Origin: Nocardia albiluteola
GTDB lineage: Bacteria; Actinomycetota; Actinomycetes; Mycobacteriales; Mycobacteriaceae
Length of the DNA: 64,000 bases
NCBI RefSeq assembly: GCF_018860155.1
Contig: NZ_JAHKNI010000018.1
Location: forward strand, 62,001 to 126,000
Direction: 5' to 3'
How positions within the stretch are numbered: position 1 is the first letter of the stretch; each line of letters starts with the position of its first letter. Position numbers and translations under genes: made by a program. The notes under the pieces are model-generated. The model was given only the letters and a program-made list of their open reading frames with translations, was not told where the DNA came from and did no database searches. Shown here one piece after another: positions 15,852 through 24,505 of the stretch.

Positions 15852-16898
15852 TCAACGCAGGATCGGGCCCTCGCCCGCGCCCGTGGCGCGCAGCGCGGTG
15901 GCGATGGCGTCCAGGTCGGCGGCGGTCAGCTCCAGTGCGGCCGCGTCGATCCAGCCGTCGATCTGGTCGGGGCGGCGCGCGCCGACGATCGCACCGGTGA
16001 CGCCGGGCCGGGTCAGGGTCCAGGCGATGGCCACAGACCCGACGGTGGTGTCGTGGGCCGCGGCGATCGGGCGCAGCGCGTCCACCAGCGCGAGGTTGCG
16101 GTCGAGTTCGGTGGTGAACTCCGGGAAGCCCTTGCGCCAGTCGTCATTCGGCAGGTTCGCGACCCGCTCGGCCGAGAAGGTGCCTGTCAGCAGGCCGGAG
16201 TGCTGCGGCTGGTAGACAATGCCGCCGGTGTGATGCGCTGCCGCCCAAGCCAATTCGTCGGCCGAGCCGCGCTTGATGAGCGAGAACTGCGGCTGAATCG
16301 CGTCCACGTGAGCGATGGACTCGGCGATCTCGAGTTGCGGCACATCGTGATTGGACAGGCCGATGGCGCGGACCTTGCCTTCGGTCACGAGTTCGGCCAT
16401 GGTCTGCCAGTACTCCTCGAGCGGGGTGACCGTCGTGGCCTCCACACCATCGGGGTCCGAGAACTCCAGGGAGGCGCCGGTGTCCGGCCAGTGCACCTGA
16501 TAGAGGTCGATGCGCTCGACGTTCAGTCGCCGCAGTGAATCCTCGATTTCGCGACGGACGCTGGCCGCGGCCATGATCCGTCTGGGCGCGGCGCTGCGGT
16601 CGCTCTCGTCCCAGACCAGTCCGGCCTTGGTGAAGATGTAGGGCCGCTCGGCCTCGGGCAGCCCGGCGGTCGCCTTGGCGACCACTTCCTCGGAGTGGCC
16701 GAGTCCGTAGACGGCCGCGGTGTCGATCCAGTTCACGCCGGCCTCGACCGCGCGCCGGATGGTGGCGATCGACTCGGCGTCGTCCTGGCCGCCCCAGGCG
16801 TAGCGCCAGCCCGAGCCGCCGACGGCCCACGCACCGAATCCGATCCGGCTGATGTGCATACCGGTCGTGCCGAGCTGACGGGTGGGAAGGGAGGTCAT
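15852..16898 (-). CDS. Aldo/keto reductase
   Basis: A 348-residue NADPH-dependent reductase of the AKR superfamily (IolS/YajO-like). It has the N-terminal LPTRQLGTTGMHISRIGFG, catalytic region GVNWIDTAAVYGLGHSEEVV (Asp and Tyr) and VERIDLYQVHWPD. The C-terminal SVAIAWTLTRPGVTGAIVG with downstream Arg is the cofactor-binding part. The ATG at 16898 follows GAGGAG. It faces an XRE/MmyB-family regulator across about 100 bases, a typical regulator-target pair, and an ABM protein follows. Confidence 0.9.
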   Translation of the reverse strand: MTSLPTRQLGTTGMHISRIGFGAWAVGGSGWRYAWGGQDDAESIATIRRAVEAGVNWIDTAAVYGLGHSEEVVAKATAGLPEAERPYIFTKAGLVWDESDRSAAPRRIMAAASVRREIEDSLRRLNVERIDLYQVHWPDTGASLEFSDPDGVEATTVTPLEEYWQTMAELVTEGKVRAIGLSNHDVPQLEIAESIAHVDAIQPQFSLIKRGSADELAWAAAHHTGGIVYQPQHSGLLTGTFSAERVANLPNDDWRKGFPEFTTELDRNLALVDALRPIAAAHDTTVGSVAIAWTLTRPGVTGAIVGARRPDQIDGWIDAAALELTAADLDAIATALRATGAGEGPILR

Positions 16899-17000
16899 CG
16901 TGTGTGCTCCTCGTGTCTGTTCGCCGTCCGTTGCGGCGCTGAGCACTACTTTCGTCTCCCGCAAGCGCGGTAAACAGTGCGGCGTCTGCCTGGGCACCCG

Positions 17001-17903
17001 ATGACCAGGATGGAATCCGGCGGTCTCGGGGTTACCGATGGCATGGCCCTGGACCGTCGCGCCGAACTCGGTGAATTCCTGCGCTCCCGCCGCGCCCGGC
17101 TCAGCCCCGAGGAGGTGGGCCTCGTGGATCATGGCGCGCGGCGGCGGGTTCCGGGCCTGCGCCGCGAGGAGCTGGCCCTGCTGGCGGGCGTCAGCGTGGA
17201 TCACTATGTGCGCCTGGAGCAGGGGCGCAGCCTGCAGTTCTCGGAATCCGTGCTGGACGCGGTGGCGCGGGCGCTGCGGCTGAATCAGGTGGAACGCGAC
17301 CACCTCTACCGCCTAGCGCGCCCGTGGTCGGGCGACGAGCCGCCCGCCACGCAACAGGTGCGCCCGGGCTTGCGGCGACTGCTGGACACCGCCCACGACG
17401 TGCCCGCCTACATCGTGGGTCGTGGAGTCAGCGTGCTGGCATGGAATCGCCTGGCGGCGGCCCTGATCACCGATTTCGGTGCGCTGCCGCCCGAGCAACG
17501 CGACCTCCTGCACCTGGTCTTCCTGGACGAGGGCGCGAAGGATCTCTACGAAGACTGGGACGACAAGGCCGCCGACACCGTGGCCTACCTGCGCCTGGAC
17601 GCGGCCCGCAATCCCGGCGATGCCCGCATAACCGCTCTGATCGGCGAAATGAACGCCAAGAGCCCAGAATTCGCGGAACTGTGGCAGCGGCACGAACTCA
17701 AAGACAAGACCCACGGCCGCCATATCTACCGCCACCCGATCGTGGGCCGGCTGGAGCTCGGCTACGAAACCTTCCGGCTCCCGGACGATCCCGACCAGGC
17801 CCTGGTCGCCCACCATGTGGAGCCCGGCTCCCCCGGCGCCGACGCCCTGCGGTTGCTGGCAACCCTGGCCGCCGAACCCGCCAAGATGTCAGGCAGGGCG
17901 TAG
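17001..17903 (+). CDS. XRE-family regulator with MmyB-like ligand-binding domain
   Basis: About 300 residues. The N-terminal HTH is LGEFLRSRRARLSPEEVG, then VPGLRREELALLAGVSVDHYVRLEQGR, the hallmark of the MmyB-like regulators widespread in actinobacteria. The rest matches the MmyB ligand-binding domain: VPAYIVGRGVSVLAWNRLAAAL, DEGAKDLYEDW, and the C-terminal HPIVGRLELGYETFRLPDDPDQ. The start is uncertain: ATG 17001 is used, with GTG 16977 and ATG 17040 as alternatives. It is divergent from an aldo/keto reductase, the likely target. Confidence 0.87.
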   Translation: MTRMESGGLGVTDGMALDRRAELGEFLRSRRARLSPEEVGLVDHGARRRVPGLRREELALLAGVSVDHYVRLEQGRSLQFSESVLDAVARALRLNQVERDHLYRLARPWSGDEPPATQQVRPGLRRLLDTAHDVPAYIVGRGVSVLAWNRLAAALITDFGALPPEQRDLLHLVFLDEGAKDLYEDWDDKAADTVAYLRLDAARNPGDARITALIGEMNAKSPEFAELWQRHELKDKTHGRHIYRHPIVGRLELGYETFRLPDDPDQALVAHHVEPGSPGADALRLLATLAAEPAKMSGRA

Positions 17904-17956
17904 CCGCAAGCACACCGTCGGGGCGGACGACGGTACCGGTGTCTGGTCGGCTCGGG

Positions 17957-18118
17957 CTATTCGGTGGGTTCGGGTTGTTCGCTCGGCGAGACGGGGGTGA
18001 CGAGGTAATGGCGGCCGGGGATCTGCTCGGGCCGGTACCGCACGGCCGGATCGGAGATGATGAGGCGGTCGCGTGGGCAGGCGATAAGGGTGATGGGGCC
18101 TGATTTCGGGGTTTGCAT
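17957..18118 (-). CDS. 53-residue protein, last gene of the DUF3467 operon
   Basis: A small ORF starting ATG at 18118 after GGAGAGAAGAAC, 20 bases beyond the DUF3467 stop. It reads MQTPKSGPITLIACPRDR, then LIISDPAVRYRPEQIPGRHY and an acidic, Pro-rich tail. There is no signal peptide or membrane segment. The good ribosome site, tight spacing and normal codon choice argue that it is real. I do not recognise the family. It is probably co-transcribed with the DUF3467 and coiled-coil genes. Confidence 0.65.
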   Translation of the reverse strand: MQTPKSGPITLIACPRDRLIISDPAVRYRPEQIPGRHYLVTPVSPSEQPEPTE

Positions 18119-18138
18119 GTTCTTCTCTCCGGGCGGGG

Positions 18139-18480
18139 TTATTCACCGAGGTGGATGATGGGGCCGAATTGTCGTTCGTAGTTGTTCATGCTGTCGTTGA
18201 GTGTCTGCATGAGCCGGAAGATCAGCGCGGGCGGGAACTTCACCCGGGAGGTGACCTGCACCGGCTGCCGCACCGCCGGTTGCCCGGTCTCGCTCACCCC
18301 GCCGGGTCCGCTGGGGAGATAGACCAGGAAATCGAGAGTGAAGTCCGTGCGGTTGTACCAGCAGGTGAACCCGTTGGCATACACCCCGGCACCGACTACC
18401 TCCGGCACGATGACATCGACATCGACGTCGGGTTCGTCCGCGGGGGGTTCGTCCGGGGGCGGCGGAACCGGGCCGCTCAC
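18139..18480 (-). CDS. DUF3467-family protein
   Basis: A 113-residue protein. It begins with a Pro/Asp-rich stretch (PPPPDEPPADEPDVDVDV). A core like DUF3467 follows: NRTDFTLDFLVYLP, a basic strand VTSRVKFPPALIFRLMQTL, and the diagnostic end NNYERQFGPI. DUF3467 proteins are small and of unknown function. The GTG at 18480 overlaps the stop of a 27-codon ORF (GTGA), and a 53-residue gene follows 20 bases later. A Gln/Ala-rich coiled-coil protein precedes them. Confidence 0.75.
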   Translation of the reverse strand: MSGPVPPPPDEPPADEPDVDVDVIVPEVVGAGVYANGFTCWYNRTDFTLDFLVYLPSGPGGVSETGQPAVRQPVQVTSRVKFPPALIFRLMQTLNDSMNNYERQFGPIIHLGE

Positions 18481-18560
18481 CGCGGATATCCCATGCTGCG
18501 GGCCTGGCGAACCGGCCGCACCAGGTGTCGGGTACGGCCGGTCGCCAGCACTGCGATCAC
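18477..18560 (-). CDS. 27-codon basic ORF coupled to DUF3467
   Basis: GTG start with GGCGAGGA 7 bases upstream. It encodes MIAVLATGRTRHLVRPVRQA and ends GYPR, very Arg-rich, with its TGA overlapping the DUF3467 GTG. It starts 18 bases after the coiled-coil gene ends. It could be a real micropeptide or only a coupling device. Confidence 0.4.
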   Translation of the reverse strand: MIAVLATGRTRHLVRPVRQARSMGYPR

Positions 18561-18578
18561 TGCGTCATCCTCGCCGGG

Positions 18579-19091
18579 TCAGCGGCCCTGTTGGAGCCGG
18601 GCCTGCTGGCGGATCTGGTGGAGTTGCATCTCCCACTGACCGGCCCGGTCCTGTGCCCGGCTGGCCTGGTCCTCGGCCTGCTGCGCCAGCTGGGTGGCCT
18701 GGTCGGCCTGCTCCTGGGCGCTGCCGGCCCGCTGCTGGGACTGATTGGCCTCACCCTGGGCCTGCTGAGCCTGGCTTTGGGCCCGGTCGGCTTCGGTCTG
18801 GGCTTGCTGGGCCTGGTTGGTGGCCAGGATCGCCTGCTGGCGGGCCTGCTGGGCCTGCTGGTTGGCCTGGTTGGCGTCCTGCTGGGCGTGCTGGGCCTGA
18901 TGCTGCACCTGCCGCGCCTGCGCCTGCGCCTGACGCGCGAGACCCGCTGCCTGCATCGCGTACTGGCGGGCGTTCTGCGTCTCTTGCCGGGCCTCGTCCA
19001 TTCGTAGCCGAAGCATCTCCACTTCCGCCTGCACATCGATCTCCCGGATCTCCCGGCTCTGCGTCGCGCTGCTGCTCTCCTGTACCGCCAT
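18579..19091 (-). CDS. Gln/Ala-rich coiled-coil protein
   Basis: A 170-residue protein, almost wholly helical from residue 15 on, with repeats built on QAQQA, QARQ and QADQA, and almost no hydrophobic bulk. This is a long, low-complexity coiled coil, cytoplasmic and without membrane segments. The ATG at 19091 follows GAAGGGG. The open frame extends upstream to 19370 but that part lacks the repeat pattern and a ribosome site. It heads the operon with the DUF3467 and micro-ORFs. The function is unknown, but it may scaffold a complex. Confidence 0.7.
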   Translation of the reverse strand: MAVQESSSATQSREIREIDVQAEVEMLRLRMDEARQETQNARQYAMQAAGLARQAQAQARQVQHQAQHAQQDANQANQQAQQARQQAILATNQAQQAQTEADRAQSQAQQAQGEANQSQQRAGSAQEQADQATQLAQQAEDQASRAQDRAGQWEMQLHQIRQQARLQQGR

Positions 19092-19463
19092 GGTCGAACC
19101 CCTTCCATTGATGGATGTGTGGATTGACGCTGAAGGTTGTTGCTGGCCGAACGCGCGTGCCGAAGCAATTCTCACCGAACCCCACCGATCCGCGGCAACT
19201 TTATGGCAACAAGTTAGAAACATTGACGAAACATCCGCAGACCCGATCTCGCTGAAGCATCTGCACAGACGCGTGGCGTGTTCGCCAGTTACCTGCACTG
19301 TGCCGGCACTGTTCGATAGGGAAAGAAGAGAGGTGTACTCACCGCTCAGCATCTCTGATCCGGTGGTCACCGGGCTGGCCGAGTTGTCGCGGTTCGACCA
19401 CGACCACGATCGTGCCGGGATCGGAGAAGGCCGGACAGGGCCACAAGTCCTCGATCGGTGGCG
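19092..19463. other. Non-coding gap upstream of coiled-coil operon
   Basis: A 372-base stretch between the stop of the S33 peptidase gene and the coiled-coil gene start. It is more AT-rich than its surroundings around 19190-19240. It probably carries the operon promoter, but I see no clear hexamers, hairpin or convincing ORF. Confidence 0.4.
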
Positions 19464-21095
19464 TCAGCCTGTCGGGGTGGATGTGCTCGAGATGGTGCCG
19501 GTGAACGGTGGGACGTCCTGCTGGCAGACCGTGCCGGGTGGGGGCAGCGTGCCACGGATGAAGTAGTCGCTCTCGTAGGCTTTCGCGCAACTACTCGGGT
19601 TGAACAGCGTGGTGTGCCCGTATCCAGCGACGGTAAGCAGCCTGGCGTTGTGCAGTTGGGCGGTCGCGGCCAGGGCACTGTCGTACGGGGTGGCGGGATC
19701 GTAGATGGCGTTAATGGTGAGGATCGGTGTCGCGGACCGGCCCCACGGGCCGGTGTAGCGATGGACGGCGGTGGCCGGCCAGGTGGAGCACCCCTCGGTC
19801 GCCCACACCCAGAAGGGCCCGACCGTCCCGGCGCGAGCGGTACTGAACTTCCCCAGGGCGCCGTAGCTGCCCGGATCGCGCGGGTTGGGACTCTCACCGC
19901 ATACGATCGCCAAGAGCTGGTCGATGCCCGTGTACTTTTGCTGTTGGGCCGAGCCTTCCCGGGAGGAGTCGCTCAGCGCTGTCGAAAACCAGTCCGCCAG
20001 GCGATTCTCGCCCGGCTCGGGCATCTGCGGCGTCTCGCCCAGCCACAGCTGCTGCAGCAGCTTGGCCAGCGCCGTCCAGTTCGCTGGGGAACCGGCGGTG
20101 GCATGGACGGTATAGAGATTAGCGCGCACGGCGTTGGCGGTGGCGGCGTAGGTGAACCCGTCCTGCGGGTGGATGAGCAGGCGGTGCAGCAGTGTGTCGT
20201 ACTTCGCTTTGGTTGCCACCGCGCTGCCGGCCGAGAACGGGCAGCGGATCGAGCCCGCTTGGCTGCACAGGTTCAAGAACTGTTCCAGCGTCTTGGCCGT
20301 TCCCAGGTCGGAAGTCTGCCGCAGGAAGGTCGGCAACGGCTTCTGGTCGTACCACGCAGACGGATCGATATTGCCGTCCGACACTATCGCCCGGACCCGG
20401 TCGGGGAAGAGGTTGGCGTAGGTGGCGCCGAGCAGCGTTCCGTAGGAGACCCCGAGGAAGGTCAGTTGCTTCTCGCCGAGGACTCTGCGCAGCAGATCCA
20501 TGTCGTACGCCGAGTCGGTGGTGGAGACGAATCGCAACAAGGCCGGGTCACGCCGTTCGCAACGCCGCCCGAGGTCGGCGTATTGGTCGATCCACCGCCG
20601 CTCCTGCTCGAGACCGACCGGAAACCCTACGGGCAACTGCGCGAACCAGGCGTCGTACTCCGCCTTATCGGCGAAGCACTGGACGGAGGTCGATTCGCCG
20701 GCCCCACGCGGATCCCAGCTGACGATGTCGAACCGTTCCTGGACCCGGAGTGGGAAGAGCGGATATGCGATTGGGAGGCTTGTGGTGCCTGCTCCCGCCG
20801 GCCCGCCTGGGTTGAACAGCAGGCTGCCGATCCGATGTGCGGGGTCGGTTGCCCGGTGCCGGATGACCGCCAACTCGATCGTGCGCACGGCGGGATGCTG
20901 GTAGTCCAATGGTGCCGGCACAGTGGCGCATTCGAAACCCGGCTGGCCGGGGCACGGGGTCCAGACCGGGGCAGGCGTTGCCCCAGGCGCGTCATCCGAC
21001 GGCTGAGCCGTGGCGGGCGCGGAGCCGCAGACCACGGCCGCGGCCACCATCATGGATACCACTATGCATCGGGTGAAATGAGCGCGGTTCGTCAC
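19464..21095 (-). CDS. Secreted S33-type (TAP-like) alpha/beta hydrolase
   Basis: A 543-residue exported hydrolase like the tripeptidyl-aminopeptidase (SlpD/SlpE, Caeo/TAP) group. The N-terminal Sec signal ends near GSAPATAQ. The mature part starts with PCPGQPGFECATVPAPLDY, typical for the family, then FNPGGPAGAG (oxyanion hole), SWDPRGAGEST and the nucleophile elbow GVSYGTLLGATY. The TAP C-terminal domain has LTINAIYDPATPYDSA (Asp) and GYGHTTL (His). These proteases and esterases act in the cell envelope. It stands alone, with an SDR gene upstream. Confidence 0.88.
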   Translation of the reverse strand: MTNRAHFTRCIVVSMMVAAAVVCGSAPATAQPSDDAPGATPAPVWTPCPGQPGFECATVPAPLDYQHPAVRTIELAVIRHRATDPAHRIGSLLFNPGGPAGAGTTSLPIAYPLFPLRVQERFDIVSWDPRGAGESTSVQCFADKAEYDAWFAQLPVGFPVGLEQERRWIDQYADLGRRCERRDPALLRFVSTTDSAYDMDLLRRVLGEKQLTFLGVSYGTLLGATYANLFPDRVRAIVSDGNIDPSAWYDQKPLPTFLRQTSDLGTAKTLEQFLNLCSQAGSIRCPFSAGSAVATKAKYDTLLHRLLIHPQDGFTYAATANAVRANLYTVHATAGSPANWTALAKLLQQLWLGETPQMPEPGENRLADWFSTALSDSSREGSAQQQKYTGIDQLLAIVCGESPNPRDPGSYGALGKFSTARAGTVGPFWVWATEGCSTWPATAVHRYTGPWGRSATPILTINAIYDPATPYDSALAATAQLHNARLLTVAGYGHTTLFNPSSCAKAYESDYFIRGTLPPPGTVCQQDVPPFTGTISSTSTPTG

Positions 21096-21222
21096 AGATC
21101 CTCGCTATCTTCAGGGTGAAAATGCGTGGCTGTCTTACAGGGAACCCTCGACGCCGAACCGTAGCCGACCACGCGGCAAATGCCTGGTTAGGTCGATTCA
21201 TCGGCGTGGCCCGAAGTGGTCC

Positions 21223-21969
21223 TCAGACCAACGGTGCAATCCCGTCGACGGTAAGCCGGAAACTGCCTGCCGCTTGCGCTGCCGACCGTCCGGCCAGGTC
21301 CACCAGGGCTTGACCGAAGATCCCGGGGGTCAGCGTCTCGCCCAACTGCTCGGTGAACTCCGCCACGCTGATGCCGGCCACCCCCGCGTGCGCCAGCGCT
21401 CCGACCGCACCCACAGCGGTCAGCGGGGTGAGCTTGGGGAGCACCGAGGTGACGGTAATCCCGAGCCCACGCAGGTCGGACTCGACCTGAGCATCGGCTG
21501 CCATGAAGCGTTGCATGGCCTTCGCACCCGAGTAGCCGCCCGCGCGGGGTGAACCGTTCAGCGACGCGCCGCTGCTGATCACGATCACACGGCTGCCCGG
21601 CCGCATCGGCGCGTTCAACGCCGCGCTGAGCCACACATGGGTGAGTTTCACATCCGTCTCCCAGGTCGCGGAGAACTCGGTCCAACTCAGCTCGTTGATC
21701 GGCGCAATCGGTGGCGTGATGCCGGCAACCAGGACCAGCACATCGGGTTGCTGGTCAGTGATGACCGCATCGGGTGAATTCGGTGCGGTGACGTCCATGG
21801 CGAGCGGTCGCACCCGGTCGTGGCCGGCGGCCAAGTCCTCCAGGGCTCGCTGATCACGTGCAATCGCAATAACGTCGGCTCCGGCGGCAGCGAAGGCCTC
21901 CGCAGCCCCACGGCCCAAGCCACGGCTCGCTCCGATGATCGCGATAGTTCGGTTGCTCGAGGGATTCAT
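21223..21969 (-). CDS. SDR-family oxidoreductase
   Basis: A 248-residue short-chain dehydrogenase. It has a cofactor motif IIGASRGLGRGAAEAFA, a 60s-region DVTAPNS, the catalytic Ser in VISSGASLNGS, and YxxxK as YSGAKAMQRF. The ATG at 21969 follows GAGAGGAACC. It is divergent from the ECF sigma factor across 200 bases; ECF factors with SnoaL-like extensions are often next to small oxidoreductases, so it may be under that sigma factor. The substrate is unknown. Confidence 0.87.
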   Translation of the reverse strand: MNPSSNRTIAIIGASRGLGRGAAEAFAAAGADVIAIARDQRALEDLAAGHDRVRPLAMDVTAPNSPDAVITDQQPDVLVLVAGITPPIAPINELSWTEFSATWETDVKLTHVWLSAALNAPMRPGSRVIVISSGASLNGSPRAGGYSGAKAMQRFMAADAQVESDLRGLGITVTSVLPKLTPLTAVGAVGALAHAGVAGISVAEFTEQLGETLTPGIFGQALVDLAGRSAAQAAGSFRLTVDGIAPLV

Positions 21970-22169
21970 CGCAGGGTTCCTCTCAATCTCGAGAAGGGCC
22001 GGCGACCGCACGGACGTGCCGTGGGCCGTACCAGGCCGGAAGAGTGGTGTCGTTCATATGACGTCGACCGCTGACTCATTTGGTCGGACAGAGTTGACCC
22101 GATGCGACAGGCGCGAGAAACGTGTAGGGAGGACCGACGAATCCTCGACCGAAATGACGTCACACAGAC

Positions 22170-23180
22170 ATGAGTGAGCTCTTGGTCCAGCAGGCCCAGG
22201 CAGGGGCCGAGCGGGCATTCGAGGAGCTGGTGTCACCGCACCGGCGCGAACTACATGTGCACTGCTACCGCATGCTCGGTTCTGCCGAGGATGCTGAAGA
22301 CGCTGTCCAGGAGACGCTGCTGCGTGCCTGGACCCGGGTGGGGACGTTTGCGGGCACGAGCACGTTCCGTGCCTGGCTATATGCGGTCGCGACCAACGTG
22401 TGTCTGGATGCGTTGCGTCGCCGCAAGCGCAGACCGTGGCCCACCGATGTGTTCGAGGCAGCCGAAGCGGGAAGCGTGCCCGGTGCGCCTACTGACATCC
22501 CCTGGTTGCAGCCCTACCCGGACTCCTTGCTCGGCCGAGCCTCCTCGGCCGAGGACTCGGTCCTGGCCCGGGAGGGGATCCAGTTGGCGTTCCTCACCGC
22601 GATCCAACAACTTCCGCCGCGCCAGCGTGCCGTGCTCCTCCTGTGTGATGTCCTCTCCTGGCCGGCCAAGGAAGCAGCGACCGCCCTGGACATGACCCCG
22701 ACCGCCGTGTACTCGGCCCTTCGTCGCGCCCAAGCCACCTTGGCCGCACGCGTACCCGACCGCGCTGACGCGCTCACCTCCTCGACGGGCACCGACCGGA
22801 CGACGTTGGAGAAGTTGGTGCAGGCATGGGAGAGCGCCGACATGGACGGGCTGGTAAGCCTGCTCGCGGACGATGCGCGGCTGGTCATGCCGCCCTATCA
22901 GACGTGGTACCAAGGACCGGCCGCCATCGCCATGTTCTTGGCGAGCCCGATGCCGGACTCACTGGCCCGAGCCAAGGTGGGGAGCCACACGCGACTACTG
23001 CCGACCGCGGCGAACGGCCAGCCTGCCTTCGGTTTGTATCTCCAATCAGCTGACCGGACCCGCTACGAACCGTTCGGCATCGGTGTCCTCACCCTCGGCG
23101 CAGAGGGCATCCACGAGATCGCGGTGTTCATGCTGAACCCGGCACTGTTCGACCTGTTCGACCTGCCCTCGGCGGCATGA
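22170..23180 (+). CDS. ECF RNA polymerase sigma factor with SnoaL-like C-terminus (SigG-like)
   Basis: A 336-residue sigma-70 family protein. Region 2 is AFEELVSPHRRELHVHCYRMLGS and EDAVQETLLRAWTRVGTF. Region 4 is QLPPRQRAVLLLCDVLSWPAKEAATAL, then TPTAVYSALRRAQATL. Beyond residue about 210 follows a SnoaL-like domain (LVQAWESADMDGLVSLLADDARLVMPP) that tunes activity in such ECFs instead of a separate anti-sigma factor. The architecture and length match the SigG-like ECF group. Its TGA overlaps the start of a cupin-like gene. Confidence 0.9.
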   Translation: MSELLVQQAQAGAERAFEELVSPHRRELHVHCYRMLGSAEDAEDAVQETLLRAWTRVGTFAGTSTFRAWLYAVATNVCLDALRRRKRRPWPTDVFEAAEAGSVPGAPTDIPWLQPYPDSLLGRASSAEDSVLAREGIQLAFLTAIQQLPPRQRAVLLLCDVLSWPAKEAATALDMTPTAVYSALRRAQATLAARVPDRADALTSSTGTDRTTLEKLVQAWESADMDGLVSLLADDARLVMPPYQTWYQGPAAIAMFLASPMPDSLARAKVGSHTRLLPTAANGQPAFGLYLQSADRTRYEPFGIGVLTLGAEGIHEIAVFMLNPALFDLFDLPSAA

Positions 23181-23533
23181 CCGATGAGCCGGACGGCCTG
23201 ATCCTCCCCGTCCGCCCGTCCTCGAGAGCCCACTGCACGCACGTCAGCTTCCCGGCCGGAACACCCGTGCGCTACGACCCCGAAGCGTGGGATCGAACCC
23301 TGGTCATGGTGCAGCAGGGCGTGCTACGGCTGACCTGCCGATCCGGTCGCGAAGCCGACTTCCCGGCCGGTGCGATCGTCCATCTCTCCGGACTCCCGCT
23401 GGCCAGCATCGGCGCTGCAGGCCACGACCCGGTGATCCTCCTGCTCCTGTCGCCCCGCTCCACCACAGGGCGGCCTCGATGCGCATCGACCTCGCCGACT
23501 AAATCGGAAACAGGTCGGCGTCTCAATGAGTGA
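23177..23533 (+). CDS. Small cupin-like protein coupled to the sigma factor
   Basis: A 118-residue protein whose ATG overlaps the sigma-factor TGA (ATGA). The middle looks like one cupin barrel: HVSFPAGTPVRYDPEAW, LVMVQQGVLRLTCRSGREADFPAGAIVHLSG, VILLLLSPR. No metal-binding His cluster is evident. The C-terminal 20 residues are Arg/Ser/Thr-rich and atypical. Translational coupling suggests it works with the sigma factor, perhaps as a ligand-sensing modulator (inference). Confidence 0.6.
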   Translation: MTDEPDGLILPVRPSSRAHCTHVSFPAGTPVRYDPEAWDRTLVMVQQGVLRLTCRSGREADFPAGAIVHLSGLPLASIGAAGHDPVILLLLSPRSTTGRPRCASTSPTKSETGRRLNE

Positions 23534-23638
23534 ACAGCTCAACCATCACTCGTGGCGATCTTCATCGCGCCCCGCCGAACCAACCGTCCGGCCAAGACGC
23601 GTCACCTCCGTCGCGCAGAAACAACACGAGGAGAAACG

Positions 23639-24505
23639 ATGACGACCAACCCGATCAAACGAGTGTCCGTACTCAGTACCGGAAGCGTTGTGATCCACCC
23701 CCAGCACGTGCGATCCGAAGGCAGCCCCCAGATGTGGTGGCTCCTGACATCTCGCCGCTGGACCGACCCGCTGCCGATCAACGCCTACGTCATCGAACAC
23801 GACAAGGGACTGATCCTGTTCGATACCGGACAGGACCGTGCCGCGGTCACCGACCCCGACTACAACCCCGGCGGATTCACCGGCTTCATCTACCGTCGAA
23901 TCGGACGCTTCACCATCGAACCCGAAGACACCCTGTCAGCCCAGTTGGCGATCCTCGGGTACGACATTGCGCAGGTACACACCGCGATCCTGTCCCACCT
24001 TCACCCCGACCACGCCGGCGGAGTTCCTCAGCTGCGACACGCCAACCTGGTGGTCAGCCAAGACGAATGGGACGCGCTGGTAGGCCCGAAGGCGGCGATG
24101 ATCGGGCTCATGCGCAACCACGTCGACCTCACCGGCCTGCGGTGGGACCGGATCACCTTCGAACCCACCGCGGACCCGTCCTTGGCACCGTTCACCGAGG
24201 CGCACGACCTGTTCGGCGACGGAACCCTCACCCTGCTACCCACCCCGGGGCACACCTCGGGGTCGATGTCGCTACTCGTCCGCCGGCCAGGCACCGTGCC
24301 ACTGCTCATGGTCGGAGACCTCACCTACGACGTCCACCTCCTCGACGAGAAACACCTGCCGGGAATGGGGCACAAACACCAGATGAAGAACGCAACCGAC
24401 AAGATCCACCAGCTGCGGGAAACCCACCCCGACCTGGTGATCCTGCCCGCCCACGACCCCGAGGCAGCACACCGTCTGGCGGCCGCAACCGCGGCACGCA
24501 TCTGA
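23639..24505 (+). CDS. MBL-fold hydrolase, N-acyl-homoserine-lactonase type
   Basis: A 288-residue metallo-beta-lactamase-fold enzyme. The dinuclear zinc motif is ILSHLHPDHAGG (HxHxDH), followed by LPTPGHTSGSMSL, MVGDLTYD (bridging Asp) and LPAHD (last His). The N-terminal NAYVIEHDKGLILFDTG is typical of AHL lactonases of the AiiA/AttM type, though other small esters or lactones are possible. The ATG at 23639 follows GAGGAGAAACG. It is 106 bases after the cupin ORF and may belong to the same stress regulon. Confidence 0.85.
   Translation: MTTNPIKRVSVLSTGSVVIHPQHVRSEGSPQMWWLLTSRRWTDPLPINAYVIEHDKGLILFDTGQDRAAVTDPDYNPGGFTGFIYRRIGRFTIEPEDTLSAQLAILGYDIAQVHTAILSHLHPDHAGGVPQLRHANLVVSQDEWDALVGPKAAMIGLMRNHVDLTGLRWDRITFEPTADPSLAPFTEAHDLFGDGTLTLLPTPGHTSGSMSLLVRRPGTVPLLMVGDLTYDVHLLDEKHLPGMGHKHQMKNATDKIHQLRETHPDLVILPAHDPEAAHRLAAATAARI

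Noticed and set aside
18338..19111. Plus-strand ORF with Gly/Pro/Ala repeats over the coiled-coil gene
   Set aside because: The periodicity is inherited from the CAG/GCC-rich minus-strand coding repeats. The minus frame has a ribosome site and heptad-like pattern, the plus frame has neither.
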